Shown in pieces: positions 1 through 9,212 of a stretch of 64,000 nucleotides of DNA. Position numbers and translations under genes: made by a program. The stretch's first letter is position 1. Each line of letters starts with the position of its first letter. Source of the DNA: Helicobacter cetorum (lineage in GTDB: Bacteria > Campylobacterota > Campylobacteria > Campylobacterales > UBA6016); the NCBI GenBank assembly GCA_022729705.1, contig DZAX01000001.1, positions 1-64,000 of the forward strand. Reading direction: 5' to 3'. The notes under the pieces were generated by a model that saw only the letters and a list, made by a program, of their open reading frames with translations, ran no database searches and had not been told where the DNA came from.

Positions 1-50
1 TGGCTAAAGAGAAAATTGACTTTTTTCTTTGGGTTGGGATTTGGGAGGGG

Positions 51-69
51 GTTTTAGAGGCGCCCCTTA
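51..69. repeat. Left copy of a 19-bp repeat bounding the RM cassette
   Basis: This 19-bp sequence differs from the one at 2932-2950 only by a T4/T5 run, one C/T change and a C4/C3 run, and it lies in the same orientation. The two therefore bracket the two-gene RM system as imperfect direct repeats. The right copy is also one arm of an inverted-repeat element at 2835-2950. This left copy could be the remaining end of a second such element, or a recombination footprint. Confidence 0.5.
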
Positions 70-150
70 ATTAACCGTAGTTTGTCAAGAGAGACAAAAA
101 ATTTTTGATTTTGAGGGTACAATAAATGAAAAATTTGAGAGCACAAGCGC

Positions 151-1653
151 ATGACAATCACCCCAAGCACATTGTCATTGTCAAACCTAAAGCCTTTCAT
201 CAAGTGGGCGGGCGGCAGACGGGCGTTGCTACCTGAGCTTTTGCGCCTCATGCCAAAAGATTTTAACAACTATTTTGAGCCTTTTATCGGCGGCGGGGCG
301 CTGTTTTTTGAGCTCACAAAAATCGGAGCGTTAAACGGCAAAAAAGCCTATCTCTTCGACGCAAACGCAGAACTAATCAATGTATACCAAATCGTCAAAA
401 AACACCCAAAAAAACTACTAAAAAACCTAAAAGAGTTTCAAGCAAAACACTCCGAAGAGTTTTACTACATCACGAGGGCGATGGATAGAGAGCCAAACTT
501 CAAGAGCCTACCCACAGAAGTACGGGCGGCTAGGTTTATTTATCTAAACAAAACATGCTTCAACGGGCTTTGGCGGGTAAATAGCAAAGGCTATCACAAT
601 GTACCGATAGGCAGATACAAAAACCCCACAATCTACGACGAAGAGCTAATCATGGCAGCAAGCATAGCGCTACAAAACGCCGAGATACGACACGCCGACT
701 TTGCAAAAGTGCTTGACTACGCCGACAAGGGCGACTTCGTATATTTCGATCCTCCGTATTATCCACTGAACGCCACTTCTAGCTTCACGGAGTACCATGA
801 AAATGCGTTTTTGGACGAGGAGCAAAAGAGGCTTTATAGCGTATTCAAAGAGCTTGCAGATAGAGGTATATCGGTCATGCACTCCAACTCCGATACGGAG
901 TTTATCAAAGAGCTTTACAAGGGCTATGATATAGAGTTTGTAGAGGTGAATAGGTTTATCAATAGTAAGAGTGGCGGGCGTGGGAAGATAAAAGAGATTG
1001 CTATAATTAACTGCAAAAAGGGAACACAAATGACAATAAACGACAAAATACAGCGACTAGCACTGGAATATTCCGTAAAACTAAAGACCAATATAGATGA
1101 ACGAGTTGCCGATATGCAATCAGACGACAAGGCTCATTATTTAATATATAAGGTCTTGGGTATCTCTGCTGAAGATGGCGAACTTATTGATTTATATCAA
1201 AACAAAGGGCGGTTTTTATACAAGTATGCCGGTTCATTTTTGGAAGAGGCAACAAAATTATGCTTTTTGGAAAAGTTTCCAAAATCAGGTAGCTCGAAAG
1301 TGCCGAATACCGAAGGGGTAAGACCTAAAACATTTGAAATTGATTGCCTAGTTAACAATGAGGCATTTGAAATAAAATGGCGAGATGCCACGACGGACGG
1401 CGATCACATAACAAAAGAACACACCAGAATTAAAGCTATCAAACAAGCGGGATACAAACCAATGCGAATTATGTTTTACTACCCAAATAGGGCGCAAGCC
1501 ATAAAAATACAAAAAACACTGGAAACTCTGTATGATGGCATAGGCGGAGAGTACTACTTCGGGGATGCCGCTTGGGAATATGTAAAAAATAAAACAGGAA
1601 TTAATCTAAAACTAATTTTGGAAGAAATAGCAAACAAGAACTTCAAGGCATAA
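151..1653 (+). CDS. Fusion of D12-class DNA adenine methylase and ApaLI-like restriction endonuclease
   Basis: This 500-residue protein joins two enzymes. Residues 1-290 are a Dam/D12-class N6-adenine methyltransferase. Visible motifs are the FIKWAGGRR segment (16-24), the SAM-binding PFIGGG loop (44-49) and the catalytic DPPY (200-203). Residues 294-500 resemble the ApaLI family of type II endonucleases (PF09499 from memory), with a PD-(D/E)XK-like core D398...E407-I-K409 followed by the family-typical WRDATTDGDHITKEH stretch. No stop codon separates the halves. However, Met294 (ATG at 1030) has a good ribosome-binding site, so the endonuclease may also be made alone. A beta-class methylase starts 5 bp downstream. 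The recognition site cannot be told from sequence; R.ApaLI itself cuts GTGCAC. The domain calls are secure; whether a true fusion protein exists is open. Confidence 0.85.
   Translation: MTITPSTLSLSNLKPFIKWAGGRRALLPELLRLMPKDFNNYFEPFIGGGALFFELTKIGALNGKKAYLFDANAELINVYQIVKKHPKKLLKNLKEFQAKHSEEFYYITRAMDREPNFKSLPTEVRAARFIYLNKTCFNGLWRVNSKGYHNVPIGRYKNPTIYDEELIMAASIALQNAEIRHADFAKVLDYADKGDFVYFDPPYYPLNATSSFTEYHENAFLDEEQKRLYSVFKELADRGISVMHSNSDTEFIKELYKGYDIEFVEVNRFINSKSGGRGKIKEIAIINCKKGTQMTINDKIQRLALEYSVKLKTNIDERVADMQSDDKAHYLIYKVLGISAEDGELIDLYQNKGRFLYKYAGSFLEEATKLCFLEKFPKSGSSKVPNTEGVRPKTFEIDCLVNNEAFEIKWRDATTDGDHITKEHTRIKAIKQAGYKPMRIMFYYPNRAQAIKIQKTLETLYDGIGGEYYFGDAAWEYVKNKTGINLKLILEEIANKNFKA
1017..1032 (+). 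promoter_or_regulatory. Internal ribosome-binding site and ATG for the endonuclease half
   Basis: An AAGGGA motif at 1017-1022 lies 7 nt before an in-frame ATG at 1030-1032. That ATG is exactly where homology to stand-alone ApaLI-like endonucleases begins. It would yield a free 207-residue endonuclease from inside the fused reading frame. Confidence 0.55.
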
Positions 1654-1658
1654 ATAAT

Positions 1659-2837
1659 ATGAAAGAGCAAGTACTAAAAGGGGATTGTCTTGATATTGTC
1701 CCACTGCTTAAGAAGCAGAGTGTAGATTTAATCTATTTAGATCCGCCTTTTTTTACAAACAAAATACAAAAACTAAAAACACGAGACGGTAAAAAAGAAT
1801 TTTCCTATGAAGATATTTGGGAAGATCAAAAAGAGTATGCAAAATTCATGTTTGATAGACTGTTTGCCTTAAAGGATGTTTTAAAAGATACAGGTTCGAT
1901 ATTTGTTCATTGCGACAGGAATGCAACACACATTATAAAAGCGGTCATGGATGATGTTTTTGGGTGTGATAATTTTCAATCGGAAATTATTTGGTATTAC
2001 AAGCGGTGGTCAAATGCAAAAAAAGGGCTTTTATCGTCACATCAAACAATATATTTTTATTCAAAGACAAAGAATTTTAAATTTAACACCATTTATACGG
2101 AGTACTCCGAAACTACAAACATAGACCAAATTCTTCAAAAACGCATTAAAGACAATAACGGCAAAACAATTTACGCAAAAGATAATAACGGTGAAGTTGT
2201 CGCATCGGATACAAAAAAAGGCGTACCGCTTTCCGATGTATGGGAAATCCCATATCTAAACCCAAAAGCAAAAGAGCGAACCGGATACCCAACCCAAAAA
2301 CCGATACTGCTATTGGAGAGAATTATAGATATTGCCTCTGATGAGGGGGATACGATTTTGGATCCATTTTGCGGTAGCGGCACTTCATTGGTTGCGGGCA
2401 AAATAAAAAATAGGAATGTAATAGGTATAGATATTTCCGATGATGCCGCCGAGTTGTCAAAACAGCGATTATCTACGCCATTCAAAAGTGATTCTTTGGT
2501 GTTAAAAAAGGGCAGAGGGGCATACTTGAATAATGATTTGGCAGAGCTGTTTCTGTACGGTATAGACTATATTCCAGTACAGAGAAATAACGGCATAGAT
2601 GCCGTGCTGAAAAAACAGTTCGATAGCAAACCAATTTTGGTAAAAATACAAAAAGACCATGAAAGTTTGGAAGAGGCTACAAATTTGCTTTACAAAGCCG
2701 CATTGTCTAAAAGCTCAAAAAAATCTTTTTTAATTCGTACAAACGATATAAAATCACTGTTTAACCATGAAAGTAAGCCAAGCATAATAGAAATTATTGA
2801 TGCGATTAATTTTAGAATCAACTATGCATTAATATAA
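1659..2837 (+). CDS. Beta-class DNA methyltransferase (N4-cytosine or N6-adenine) of the RM system
   Basis: The catalytic DPPF motif (28-31) comes near the N terminus and the SAM-binding DPFCGSGTS motif (235-243) towards the C terminus, which is the beta-class order. The enzyme methylates exocyclic amines of A or C; DPPF does not decide which. At 392 residues it carries about 130 residues after the SAM motif, beyond a minimal enzyme, perhaps for target recognition. It starts 5 bp after the methylase-endonuclease fusion and is surely co-transcribed. A second methylase in a type II system often protects the other strand of an asymmetric site, but this is inference. Its stop codon overlaps the first bases of the inverted-repeat element at 2835-2950. 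Confidence 0.85.
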   Translation: MKEQVLKGDCLDIVPLLKKQSVDLIYLDPPFFTNKIQKLKTRDGKKEFSYEDIWEDQKEYAKFMFDRLFALKDVLKDTGSIFVHCDRNATHIIKAVMDDVFGCDNFQSEIIWYYKRWSNAKKGLLSSHQTIYFYSKTKNFKFNTIYTEYSETTNIDQILQKRIKDNNGKTIYAKDNNGEVVASDTKKGVPLSDVWEIPYLNPKAKERTGYPTQKPILLLERIIDIASDEGDTILDPFCGSGTSLVAGKIKNRNVIGIDISDDAAELSKQRLSTPFKSDSLVLKKGRGAYLNNDLAELFLYGIDYIPVQRNNGIDAVLKKQFDSKPILVKIQKDHESLEEATNLLYKAALSKSSKKSFLIRTNDIKSLFNHESKPSIIEIIDAINFRINYALI

Positions 2838-2950
2838 GGGCACCTCTAAAAACTCTTATTTTTCACTTTTTTAAATTATACAAAGCCTATAATCATTGGC
2901 TTTGCTACTAAACGCATTATGAAAAAACATAGTTTTTAGAGGTGCCCTTA
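2835..2950. mobile_element. 116-bp MITE-like element with 20-bp terminal inverted repeats
   Basis: The first 20 bases (2835-2854) and last 20 bases (2931-2950) are perfect inverted repeats reading AAGGGCACCTCTAAAAACT outward-in, give or take the outermost base. The interior has no ORF. The trinucleotide ATA flanks both sides (2832-2834 and 2951-2953), a possible 3-bp target duplication. The left end forms the stop codon of the methylase, and the right end abuts a decapitated lipoprotein gene. The arrangement suggests a non-autonomous transposon, perhaps mobilised by an IS5-type transposase that is not in this window. It could also act as a hairpin terminator for the RM operon. Confidence 0.6.
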
Positions 2951-3114
2951 ATAAAGACGCAGGACAAGAGCTTGCAATTAGATATGACAACGGCGACGTT
3001 GTAACAACCGTTTATAGAGTTGATAAAAACGCTCCGTTTATGTTTAGAAGCGGCGATATAGTTATGGTTGATTCACTAAACTCACAGGTTACTTCAATTA
3101 GATTGGCAAATTAG
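2951..3114 (+). pseudogene. 3' fragment of a SlyB-like outer-membrane lipoprotein gene
   Basis: The open frame just right of the inverted-repeat element encodes about 54 residues beginning NKDAGQELAIRYDNGD and ending at TAG 3112-3114, with no start codon. The GQE...DNGDVVTTVYR pattern followed by an FRSGDIV stretch resembles the C-terminal domain of SlyB/Pcp-type 17-kDa lipoproteins. The signal peptide, lipobox and glycine zipper that should precede it are missing, so the gene was cut when the RM cassette or the repeat element arrived. The family assignment rests on pattern recall. Confidence 0.5.
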
Positions 3115-3118
3115 CCCT

Positions 3119-3893
3119 TTGAAAGCGCATTTTTCAAAAATTGGATTTGTGCTTGCAACCGCCGGTTCCGCTATAGGGCTTGGCAATATCTGGAAGTTTC
3201 CGTATATAGCCGGAGAGTATGGCGGTGGGGCTTTTGTGCTTGCCTATATCGTTGCGGTCATCCTCGTAGGCATTCCTCTGCTTGTGGGTGAGATGGCGAT
3301 AGGCGGTATTGGTTATGGAGATATTTGTGGCTATCTTTGTGAGCATTACGCTTTTTGCCTTTCTTCTGAACTTTGGATTTGAGACAAAGCAGGGGTCGGG
3401 GCTTGTGTTTGTGACGATGCCGGCTCTGTTTTATATTTTTGGTTTCTTTGGCAATATCCTTGCGTTGCTGTTTTTTATAGCCTTGGCTTTTGCTTCCATC
3501 ACCTCCGCCATATCAATCTTAGAGCCAACGGCGGCGTATCTAATAGCCAAGGGGTGGAGTCGCAAAAGAGCCGTAATCGTATTTGGGGCTATTGTCTGGG
3601 CGGTCGGTATAGCTCTTGCTCTTTCAAATACAACCGAATACTCAAAAGCCCTCTCTTTTGAGTCAAAATCTCTCTTTGACTGGTTTGACTTTGTCTCAAG
3701 CGCTGTTTTGATGATAGCGGGCGGTATTGTTACGGCTCTTTTTATAGGGTTTGGAATGGATAAGAATTTTTTGAAGACGCATATCACGCTATATATGCCT
3801 CCGCTTGTTTTTGAGTTTTGGTATATTGGGGTGAAGTATTTTATTCCGGCGCTACTTACGGGGTTGATGGTTTATATGGTTGGGGCTTCATAG
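3119..3893 (+). pseudogene. Sodium-dependent (NSS/SNF family) transporter, internally deleted and frameshifted
   Basis: A TTG start at 3119 opens a frame whose first 62 residues are the classic NSS N terminus ([20 protein letters not shown], then EYGGGAF). Around 3305 the sequence jumps to another frame, which encodes the last ~190 residues of the family (VTMPALFYIFG, FASITSAISILEP and the final membrane helices) and stops at 3893. Family members are about 440-450 residues with 11-12 helices, so about 200 residues are missing and the frame is broken. The intact protein would have imported an amino acid or similar solute with Na+. The gene is almost certainly non-functional. Confidence 0.85.
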
Positions 3894-3896
3894 CGT

Positions 3897-3937
3897 ATAG
3901 GCGGATGCGGTTTGTCCGCCTATGGTTATTTTTTTTA
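3897..3937 (+). terminator. Rho-independent terminator after the transporter remnant
   Basis: A perfect 9-bp stem (ATAGGCGGA at 3897-3905 with TCCGCCTAT at 3915-3923) encloses a 9-nt loop, and a T8 run follows at 3930-3937. It lies just after the NSS stop codon and before the convergent ATPase gene. Confidence 0.8.
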
Positions 3938-3950
3938 ACGGTATAAACCC

Positions 3951-5036
3951 TCAAAACCCAAGCGCCCAGCTCCAAAATGGCGTTGTATGTATGTATACCC
4001 CGTCTATCTCCGCCTCGCCCTCTTTGTTTATTGTGATTATTTCCACTTCTCTTACTCCAAGTTCCAAAGCTTTTTTTGACAGCTTGGAGATTAGTTTTTG
4101 TTCTTCCTGCGGCAAAAACGGCTTTGCAAGCGTTGTTTTTTCAAGCTCGGGTGCAAAGAGTCCTACTTCGTCTGCATAGTATAGTTCGTAGCCTCTGGAG
4201 TGTAGTTCCAAAAAAACCATATTTTCAAAAACTCCGGAAAAATCTTTTTTGAAATCAACGGCGGTTTTTAGAGCAAAATCATACGAGTATATTTTTTTTG
4301 GCGAATTTTTTTGATGTAGTTTTTCTATAAAGCATATTAACCCCATATCTTCAAGTTCTCCAGCGTAGGAGTAGAAAAAATCTTTTGATATTTTGATTTT
4401 TGTCTTCAAAGAGTCAAATATTTGTAAAAGCGAAAATTTCATAGCCGTTTTTCTAAGAAGTTCAACCAAAATAGCTTCTTCTGTTTTACTATTTGCTATA
4501 CTTTTTATTGTTTCATATCGATATTTTTGTTTTTCAAACTCCGAGAGTTCCAATATTTTTGGAGATGAACCATCCTTGAGAAAGTCTGCAAAAGTGTGCG
4601 CAACTGCGTCTTCTTCATATCGCGAATGACCCTTATCCTCATAAAAGCTTAGATACTCCTCAAAATCAAGAGCGCTGAGCATATGCGAGGCAAACCGCTC
4701 TTTTTTTAAAGCTACGGATGAAATCAGAATAGTCTGCAACCCTTCAATAGGAATAAATTCTTCGTCGCTATAGCCGTCTATTATAAGGGTGAATAGTTTT
4801 TTTGTTTTGACAAACTCTTGTAAAGCGGTGACGTCAAAACCGCTTAACCGCAAATCAAATAGGTTTATATATAGATACGGCTCTTTTTTTTTGAGTGCGT
4901 GAAGCAAGGCTAGACTTGTTTTGCCGCATTTTGGGGCTCCATAGAGGATAGTGTCTTCATTGTCCAAAGATAGCTTTCGCGGATGAAGTGAAAGTTTTTT
5001 TGGCGTCTCGGACAAAAGCTGTTCAAAAATCTCCAA
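3951..5036 (-). CDS. AAA-type ATPase, DUF4143-like
   Basis: This 361-residue protein has a P-loop GAPKCGKTS (33-41) and a Walker B-like LFTLIIDG (~83-90). A long helical region and a C-terminal part with the LYYADEVGLFAPELE stretch follow, as in the family of ATPases carrying a DUF4143-type C-terminal domain. Such proteins are widespread in Campylobacterota and archaea and their substrates are unknown. It is a single gene between convergent and divergent neighbours, with an AGGAG ribosome-binding site upstream. No membrane segment or nuclease motif is visible. The family is fairly sure; the function is unknown. Confidence 0.7.
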   Translation of the reverse strand: MEIFEQLLSETPKKLSLHPRKLSLDNEDTILYGAPKCGKTSLALLHALKKKEPYLYINLFDLRLSGFDVTALQEFVKTKKLFTLIIDGYSDEEFIPIEGLQTILISSVALKKERFASHMLSALDFEEYLSFYEDKGHSRYEEDAVAHTFADFLKDGSSPKILELSEFEKQKYRYETIKSIANSKTEEAILVELLRKTAMKFSLLQIFDSLKTKIKISKDFFYSYAGELEDMGLICFIEKLHQKNSPKKIYSYDFALKTAVDFKKDFSGVFENMVFLELHSRGYELYYADEVGLFAPELEKTTLAKPFLPQEEQKLISKLSKKALELGVREVEIITINKEGEAEIDGVYIHTTPFWSWALGF

Positions 5037-5131
5037 AAACTTGCTCCTAATGTTTATTGACTATTGTAGCAGTTGTACTTTTAAAAAGGATAAGATTTTG
5101 AGCATAAACACTAAAGAACCCCTATTTTTAC

Positions 5132-5160
5132 TTGACTATATGTTAAATTTACAGTAAAAT
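5132..5160 (+). promoter_or_regulatory. Sigma70-type promoter of the ribosomal protein operon
   Basis: TTGACT (5132-5137) and TAAAAT (5155-5160) are separated by 17 bp and lie about 60 bp upstream of rpsJ. No other convincing promoter is visible before the long run of plus-strand ribosomal genes. No extended leader or ribosomal-protein-binding structure was recognised in the short 5' region. Confidence 0.6.
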
Positions 5161-5221
5161 TCAGCTCTCAAATTTAAGTCCTAATACGACTTATAAGTTC
5201 TTTAAACAAGGGTATACCGCA

Positions 5222-5533
5222 ATGGAAAAACTGAGACTAAAGCTTAGAGCTTATGACAACAGAGTTCTTGACAAATCTGTATCGTCAATAATCGATGCAG
5301 TGAAGAGAACAGGTTCGGAACTGATCGGACCAATCCCGCTACCAACAAAAATCAGAAAATATACTGTTCTTAGATCTCCTCACGTCAATAAAGACTCGAG
5401 AGAGCAATTCGAAATCAGAATTCACGCAAGACTTATAGATATTATAGCCGCTTCACCGGATACGGTAGATGCGCTTATGAAACTTGACCTTGCTCCTGAA
5501 GTGGATGTCGAAGTAAGATCAATGGCTAACTAA
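5222..5533 (+). CDS. rpsJ: 30S ribosomal protein S10
   Basis: The 103-residue protein has normal family length and shows LRAYD near the N terminus, the GPIPLPT loop and the [14 protein letters not shown] loop that enters the 30S head; S10 also binds NusB in antitermination. It is the first gene of the S10-spc-alpha super-operon, about 60 bp after the predicted promoter. The ATG at 5222 follows an AAGG motif. Confidence 0.97.
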   Translation: MEKLRLKLRAYDNRVLDKSVSSIIDAVKRTGSELIGPIPLPTKIRKYTVLRSPHVNKDSREQFEIRIHARLIDIIAASPDTVDALMKLDLAPEVDVEVRSMAN

Positions 5534-5545
5534 GGAAAAGTGAAG

Positions 5546-6124
5546 ATGGAATTTTTGGTTGAAAAAATCGGCATGAGCAGAACGCTCGGCGAAACGTCAA
5601 ATGCGGTAACGCTTTTAAAAGTGTTGCCTGTAAAAGTTGTAAAAGTAAATGAAAGCGGCAAATCTTTGGTTGCTTACTCAAGAGGTAAAAGCTTAAACAA
5701 AGCGATAGAGGGTCAGCAAAAAGCTTACGAACTATCAAAAGAGTTTAATAAATTTGCGTCTCTTGTTGTTGACAACAAAGAAGTAGGCGAGCAAGAAACT
5801 GCTTCACTAGAAGGCTCTAAAGAGCTTAAAGCTTCTTTCAAAACAAAAGGTAGAGGTTTTACCGGCGTAATGAAACGATGGAACTTTAGCGGCGGGCCAG
5901 GAGCTCACGGTCATAGATTCCATAGAACAGGCGGCTCAATCGGTAATAGAGAGTGGCCGGGTCGTGTTCAAAGAGGTAAAAAAATGTCGGGTCAATACGG
6001 AAACGAAACTGTAACCGTAAAATGCGACGTCATTAGCTTTGATAAAAGCGCGGGCATATTGGTAGTTAAAGGAAGTATTCCAGGCGCTAACGGTGGATTT
6101 GGGAAAGTGAAGGTCGTAAAATGA
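5546..6124 (+). CDS. rplC: 50S ribosomal protein L3
   Basis: The 192-residue protein shows the typical GMSR N terminus, the central [20 protein letters not shown] loop reaching the peptidyl-transferase region and the GQYGNETVT motif. An upstream in-frame GTG at 5540 is only 3 nt from the AAGGA motif at 5532-5536, whereas the ATG at 5546 is at a proper 9 nt, so 5546 is chosen. Its stop overlaps the rplD start in an ATGA quartet, indicating translational coupling. Confidence 0.95.
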   Translation: MEFLVEKIGMSRTLGETSNAVTLLKVLPVKVVKVNESGKSLVAYSRGKSLNKAIEGQQKAYELSKEFNKFASLVVDNKEVGEQETASLEGSKELKASFKTKGRGFTGVMKRWNFSGGPGAHGHRFHRTGGSIGNREWPGRVQRGKKMSGQYGNETVTVKCDVISFDKSAGILVVKGSIPGANGGFGKVKVVK

Positions 6125-6735
6125 GTTTTGCAATAACACTAGATAAAAATTGTAAAGAGAGTGGGAAAGTAGAGCTTCCTGCAAGTTATGAAGGTATCAA
6201 CCCGCATAATCTATATTTGTATGTAAAAGCGTACCTTTCTAATATTAGAACTGCAAACGCTCATACAAAAACTAGAAGTGCGGTATCAGGCGGCGGTAAA
6301 AAGCCATGGGCGCAAAAAGGCGGCGGTAGAGCTAGAGCAGGTTCTATCACATCTCCGGTATTTGTCGGCGGTGGTGTTGCTTGGGGTCCAAAAAACTATA
6401 CAAACTATTTTCAAAAAATTAACGTAAAACAAAAAAGACTTGCTCTTAAGTGCGCTTTGGCAGAGCAAGCTGAAGCTGGAAAACTCTTTGTTGTCGATAG
6501 TTTGGCGATTGAAAATGGAAAAACAAAAGAAGCGGCTACATTTTTAAAAGCTTTGGGTCAAAGAGACACACTTTTAGTGGCAAACAATTTTGACGAAAAA
6601 ACATATTTAGCATATAGAAATATTCAAAATTGCTACCTAATAGATTTTACAGAAGTTAATGCGTATTTCGTAAGTACATACAGATCAGTTGTAATCGAAA
6701 AAGACGCTTATGACAAAATCGTAAAAGAGGGCTAA
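6121..6735 (+). CDS. rplD: 50S ribosomal protein L4
   Basis: The protein has 204 residues. The extended loop that lines the exit tunnel is recognisable from [20 protein letters not shown], followed by the [12 protein letters not shown] stretch. In other bacteria L4 is also the autogenous repressor of the S10 operon; no L4-responsive leader was recognised here. It overlaps rplC by 4 bp and ends 1 bp before rplW. Confidence 0.96.
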   Translation: MSFAITLDKNCKESGKVELPASYEGINPHNLYLYVKAYLSNIRTANAHTKTRSAVSGGGKKPWAQKGGGRARAGSITSPVFVGGGVAWGPKNYTNYFQKINVKQKRLALKCALAEQAEAGKLFVVDSLAIENGKTKEAATFLKALGQRDTLLVANNFDEKTYLAYRNIQNCYLIDFTEVNAYFVSTYRSVVIEKDAYDKIVKEG

Positions 6736-6736
6736 G

Positions 6737-7018
6737 ATGGCTGATATTACAGATATAAAAACAATACTCTATACAGAGAAATCACTTGGTCTTCAAGAAG
6801 CCGGAGTTATCGTTGTCCAAACATCTCCAAAAATGACCAAAAACGGTCTTAGAAAAGTTTTTCAAGAGTACTTTGGGTTTGTACCTCTAAAGGTAAACTC
6901 CCTAAGAATGGAAGGTAAAACTAAAAGATTTAAAGGCGCTATAGGTCAAAGAGACTCTTTCAAGAAGTTTTATGTGAAGCTTCCTGAGGGCGCAAGAATC
7001 GAAAGCCTAGCGGTATAA
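6737..7018 (+). CDS. rplW: 50S ribosomal protein L23
   Basis: The 93-residue protein starts with the [17 protein letters not shown] segment and carries the basic KTKRFKG loop. L23 sits at the tunnel exit and docks trigger factor and the signal recognition particle. It is tightly packed between rplD (1-bp gap) and rplB (10-bp gap). Confidence 0.95.
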   Translation: MADITDIKTILYTEKSLGLQEAGVIVVQTSPKMTKNGLRKVFQEYFGFVPLKVNSLRMEGKTKRFKGAIGQRDSFKKFYVKLPEGARIESLAV

Positions 7019-7028
7019 GGAAAAGAAA

Positions 7029-7868
7029 ATGGCAATAAAAACCTATAAACCATATACACCTAGCCGAAGAACTATGTCAAACCTAGACAGCGGCGATATA
7101 ACTGGCAAACCGAAAGTTAGAAGTCTTCTAGTAAGAGTAGCGGCGCAAGCGGGTAGAAACAACCAAGGTAGAATCACCTCTAGACACAAAGAGGCTGGAG
7201 CTAAAAAACTTTATAGAATTATAGATTTTAAAAGAAACAAATTTGACATCCAAGGCGTTGTAGCAGCTATAGAGTACGATCCATACAGAAATTGTAGAAT
7301 CGCACTAATTAACTACGTTGACGGTGAAAAAAGATATATTCTTCAACCAAGCGGAATGAAGGTAGGCGATAAAGTTATGTCTGCCGAAGCCGGTCTGGAC
7401 GTTGTATCTGGTAATGCTATGAAACTTAAAAGTATTCCCGTTGGTACCGTAATACACAATATTGAACTAAAGCCTGGCAAAGGTGGTCAAATGGCTAGAT
7501 CTGCCGGTAACTACGCTCAACTTATGGGTAGAGAAGGTAAATATACAATTCTTAGACTTCCAAGCACGGAAGTTAGATATGTATTGTCTGAGTGTATAGC
7601 TACTATCGGTACTGTTGGAAATGGAGATTTCTCAAATGTTAGTATCGGTAAAGCGGGTCGTGCAAGACACATGGGTATTAGACCACAAACCAGAGGTTCT
7701 GCGATGAACCCTATCGATCACCCGCATGGTGGTGGTGAAGGTAAATCAAACGGACACAGACACCCAGTATCCCCATGGGGTCAAAAGTGTAAGGGGCTAA
7801 AAACTAGAAAACCTAATAAGCAATCAAACAAATACATTATCTCAAAAAGAAAAAAAGGCGTGAGGTAG
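7029..7868 (+). CDS. rplB: 50S ribosomal protein L2
   Basis: At 279 residues it is close to the usual 274-277. The RNA-binding OB and SH3-like domains are recognisable, with the conserved [20 protein letters not shown] stretch near the C terminus that approaches the peptidyl-transferase centre and contains the functional His. The ribosome-binding site AAGG lies 8-12 nt before the ATG. Confidence 0.97.
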   Translation: MAIKTYKPYTPSRRTMSNLDSGDITGKPKVRSLLVRVAAQAGRNNQGRITSRHKEAGAKKLYRIIDFKRNKFDIQGVVAAIEYDPYRNCRIALINYVDGEKRYILQPSGMKVGDKVMSAEAGLDVVSGNAMKLKSIPVGTVIHNIELKPGKGGQMARSAGNYAQLMGREGKYTILRLPSTEVRYVLSECIATIGTVGNGDFSNVSIGKAGRARHMGIRPQTRGSAMNPIDHPHGGGEGKSNGHRHPVSPWGQKCKGLKTRKPNKQSNKYIISKRKKGVR

Positions 7869-7872
7869 GATA

Positions 7873-8154
7873 ATGGCAAGATCAGTAAAAAAAGGGCCTT
7901 TTATCGATGACCATCTTCAAAAGAAGGTTACGAAAGCTAAGGCTGAAAATTCAAACAAACCAATCAAAACTTGGTCAAGAAGAAGTATGGTGTCTCCCGA
8001 AATGATAGGTCTTACTTTTAACGTTCATAATGGAAGACAATTTGTACCTGTGCATATCTCTGAAGCGCACGTTGGATACAAACTAGGCGAGTTCGCCCCT
8101 ACGAGAACCTTCAAAGGTCACAAGGGCTCCGTTCAAAAGAAAATAGGTAAGTAA
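7873..8154 (+). CDS. rpsS: 30S ribosomal protein S19
   Basis: The 93-residue protein matches S19 throughout: the [13 protein letters not shown] terminus, the [14 protein letters not shown] segment, then [12 protein letters not shown]. It binds 16S rRNA in the 30S head with S13. It starts 4 bp after rplB. Confidence 0.97.
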   Translation: MARSVKKGPFIDDHLQKKVTKAKAENSNKPIKTWSRRSMVSPEMIGLTFNVHNGRQFVPVHISEAHVGYKLGEFAPTRTFKGHKGSVQKKIGK

Positions 8155-8165
8155 GGAGGATAATG

Positions 8166-8492
8166 ATGAGTAAAACAGCGCTTAAATTTATCAGACTATC
8201 CCCGACAAAAGCTAGACTTATCGCAAGAGAAGTTCAAGGCATGAATGCCGAGGCGGCTATTGCGGCTCTTGATTTTATGCCAAACAAAGGCGCCAAGTTT
8301 ATCTCTAAAGCTATTGCGACAGCAGTTGCAAATGGTAATTATGAGGCAGACGAGGTAGTGGTGCTATCTTGCAGAGTGGACGCAGGTCCCGTTCTAAAGA
8401 GATTTACTCCAAGAGCGAGAGGTAGAGCTACGCCGATCAGAAAACCGACGGCGCATATTTTTGTCGAAGTAACAGAAGCGAAGGGTAAGTAA
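8166..8492 (+). CDS. rplV: 50S ribosomal protein L22
   Basis: L22 is recognised from [20 protein letters not shown] and from the beta-hairpin [19 protein letters not shown] that reaches the nascent-chain tunnel constriction, where macrolide-resistance changes are known to occur. Two ATGs are available (8163 and 8166). The strong AGGAGG at 8154-8159 is 3 nt from the first and 6 nt from the second, so 8166 is preferred, giving 108 residues. Confidence 0.94.
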   Translation: MSKTALKFIRLSPTKARLIAREVQGMNAEAAIAALDFMPNKGAKFISKAIATAVANGNYEADEVVVLSCRVDAGPVLKRFTPRARGRATPIRKPTAHIFVEVTEAKGK

Positions 8493-8493
8493 T

Positions 8494-9210
8494 ATGGGTC
8501 AAAAAGTAAATCCTATTGGGCTTAGACTTGGTATTAATACGGGCTGGAGATCAAGATGGTTTCCGTCTTTTAAAGATATGCCAGGCAATATAGCCGAAGA
8601 TTATAAAATAAGAAAATATCTAAAACAAAAGCTTTATTTCTCAGGCGTTTCAGATATTATTATCGAAAGAACGGCAAAAAAAGTTAAAGTTACTGTTGTC
8701 TCAGCTAGACCTGGAATTATCATAGGTAAAAAAGGCGCAGAGATTGAAAAGCTAAAAGTAGACGTCTCTAAGATGACTAGCAAAGAGGCTCTGATCAACA
8801 TCAAAGAAGAGAAAAAACCTCAAACTTCAGCTATCCTTTGCGCTGAAAACGTAGCTACTCAACTTGAAAAAAGAGTCGCTTTTAGAAGAGCAATGAAAAA
8901 AGTAATGCAAGCGGCTCTAAAATCAGGGGCTAAGGGAATCAAAGTAATGGTTGCCGGAAGACTTGGCGGAGCTGAAATGGCTAGAACCGAGTGGTATCTT
9001 GAGGGAAGAGTTCCTCTTCATACTATAAGAGCAAATATCGACTACGGCACGGCTGAAGCGCATACTACTTACGGCATCATCGGCGTAAAAGTATGGATAT
9101 TCAAAGGCGAAGTACTCAAAAAAGGCGCTAAAGGCGAGGGACAAGAAGAGTCTACTGAAGCCGCTGAAGATACAAAACCTAGAAGAAGACCAGCAAGAAG
9201 AGGGCAATAA
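8494..9210 (+). CDS. rpsC: 30S ribosomal protein S3
   Basis: The 238-residue protein begins with [13 protein letters not shown] and has the KH-domain loop [14 protein letters not shown]. The tail after residue ~215 is long, with acidic and then arginine-rich character ([12 protein letters not shown] then [10 protein letters not shown]), as is common in this phylum. S3 forms part of the mRNA entry helicase. It starts 1 bp after rplV. Confidence 0.97.
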   Translation: MGQKVNPIGLRLGINTGWRSRWFPSFKDMPGNIAEDYKIRKYLKQKLYFSGVSDIIIERTAKKVKVTVVSARPGIIIGKKGAEIEKLKVDVSKMTSKEALINIKEEKKPQTSAILCAENVATQLEKRVAFRRAMKKVMQAALKSGAKGIKVMVAGRLGGAEMARTEWYLEGRVPLHTIRANIDYGTAEAHTTYGIIGVKVWIFKGEVLKKGAKGEGQEESTEAAEDTKPRRRPARRGQ

Positions 9211-9212
9211 TT

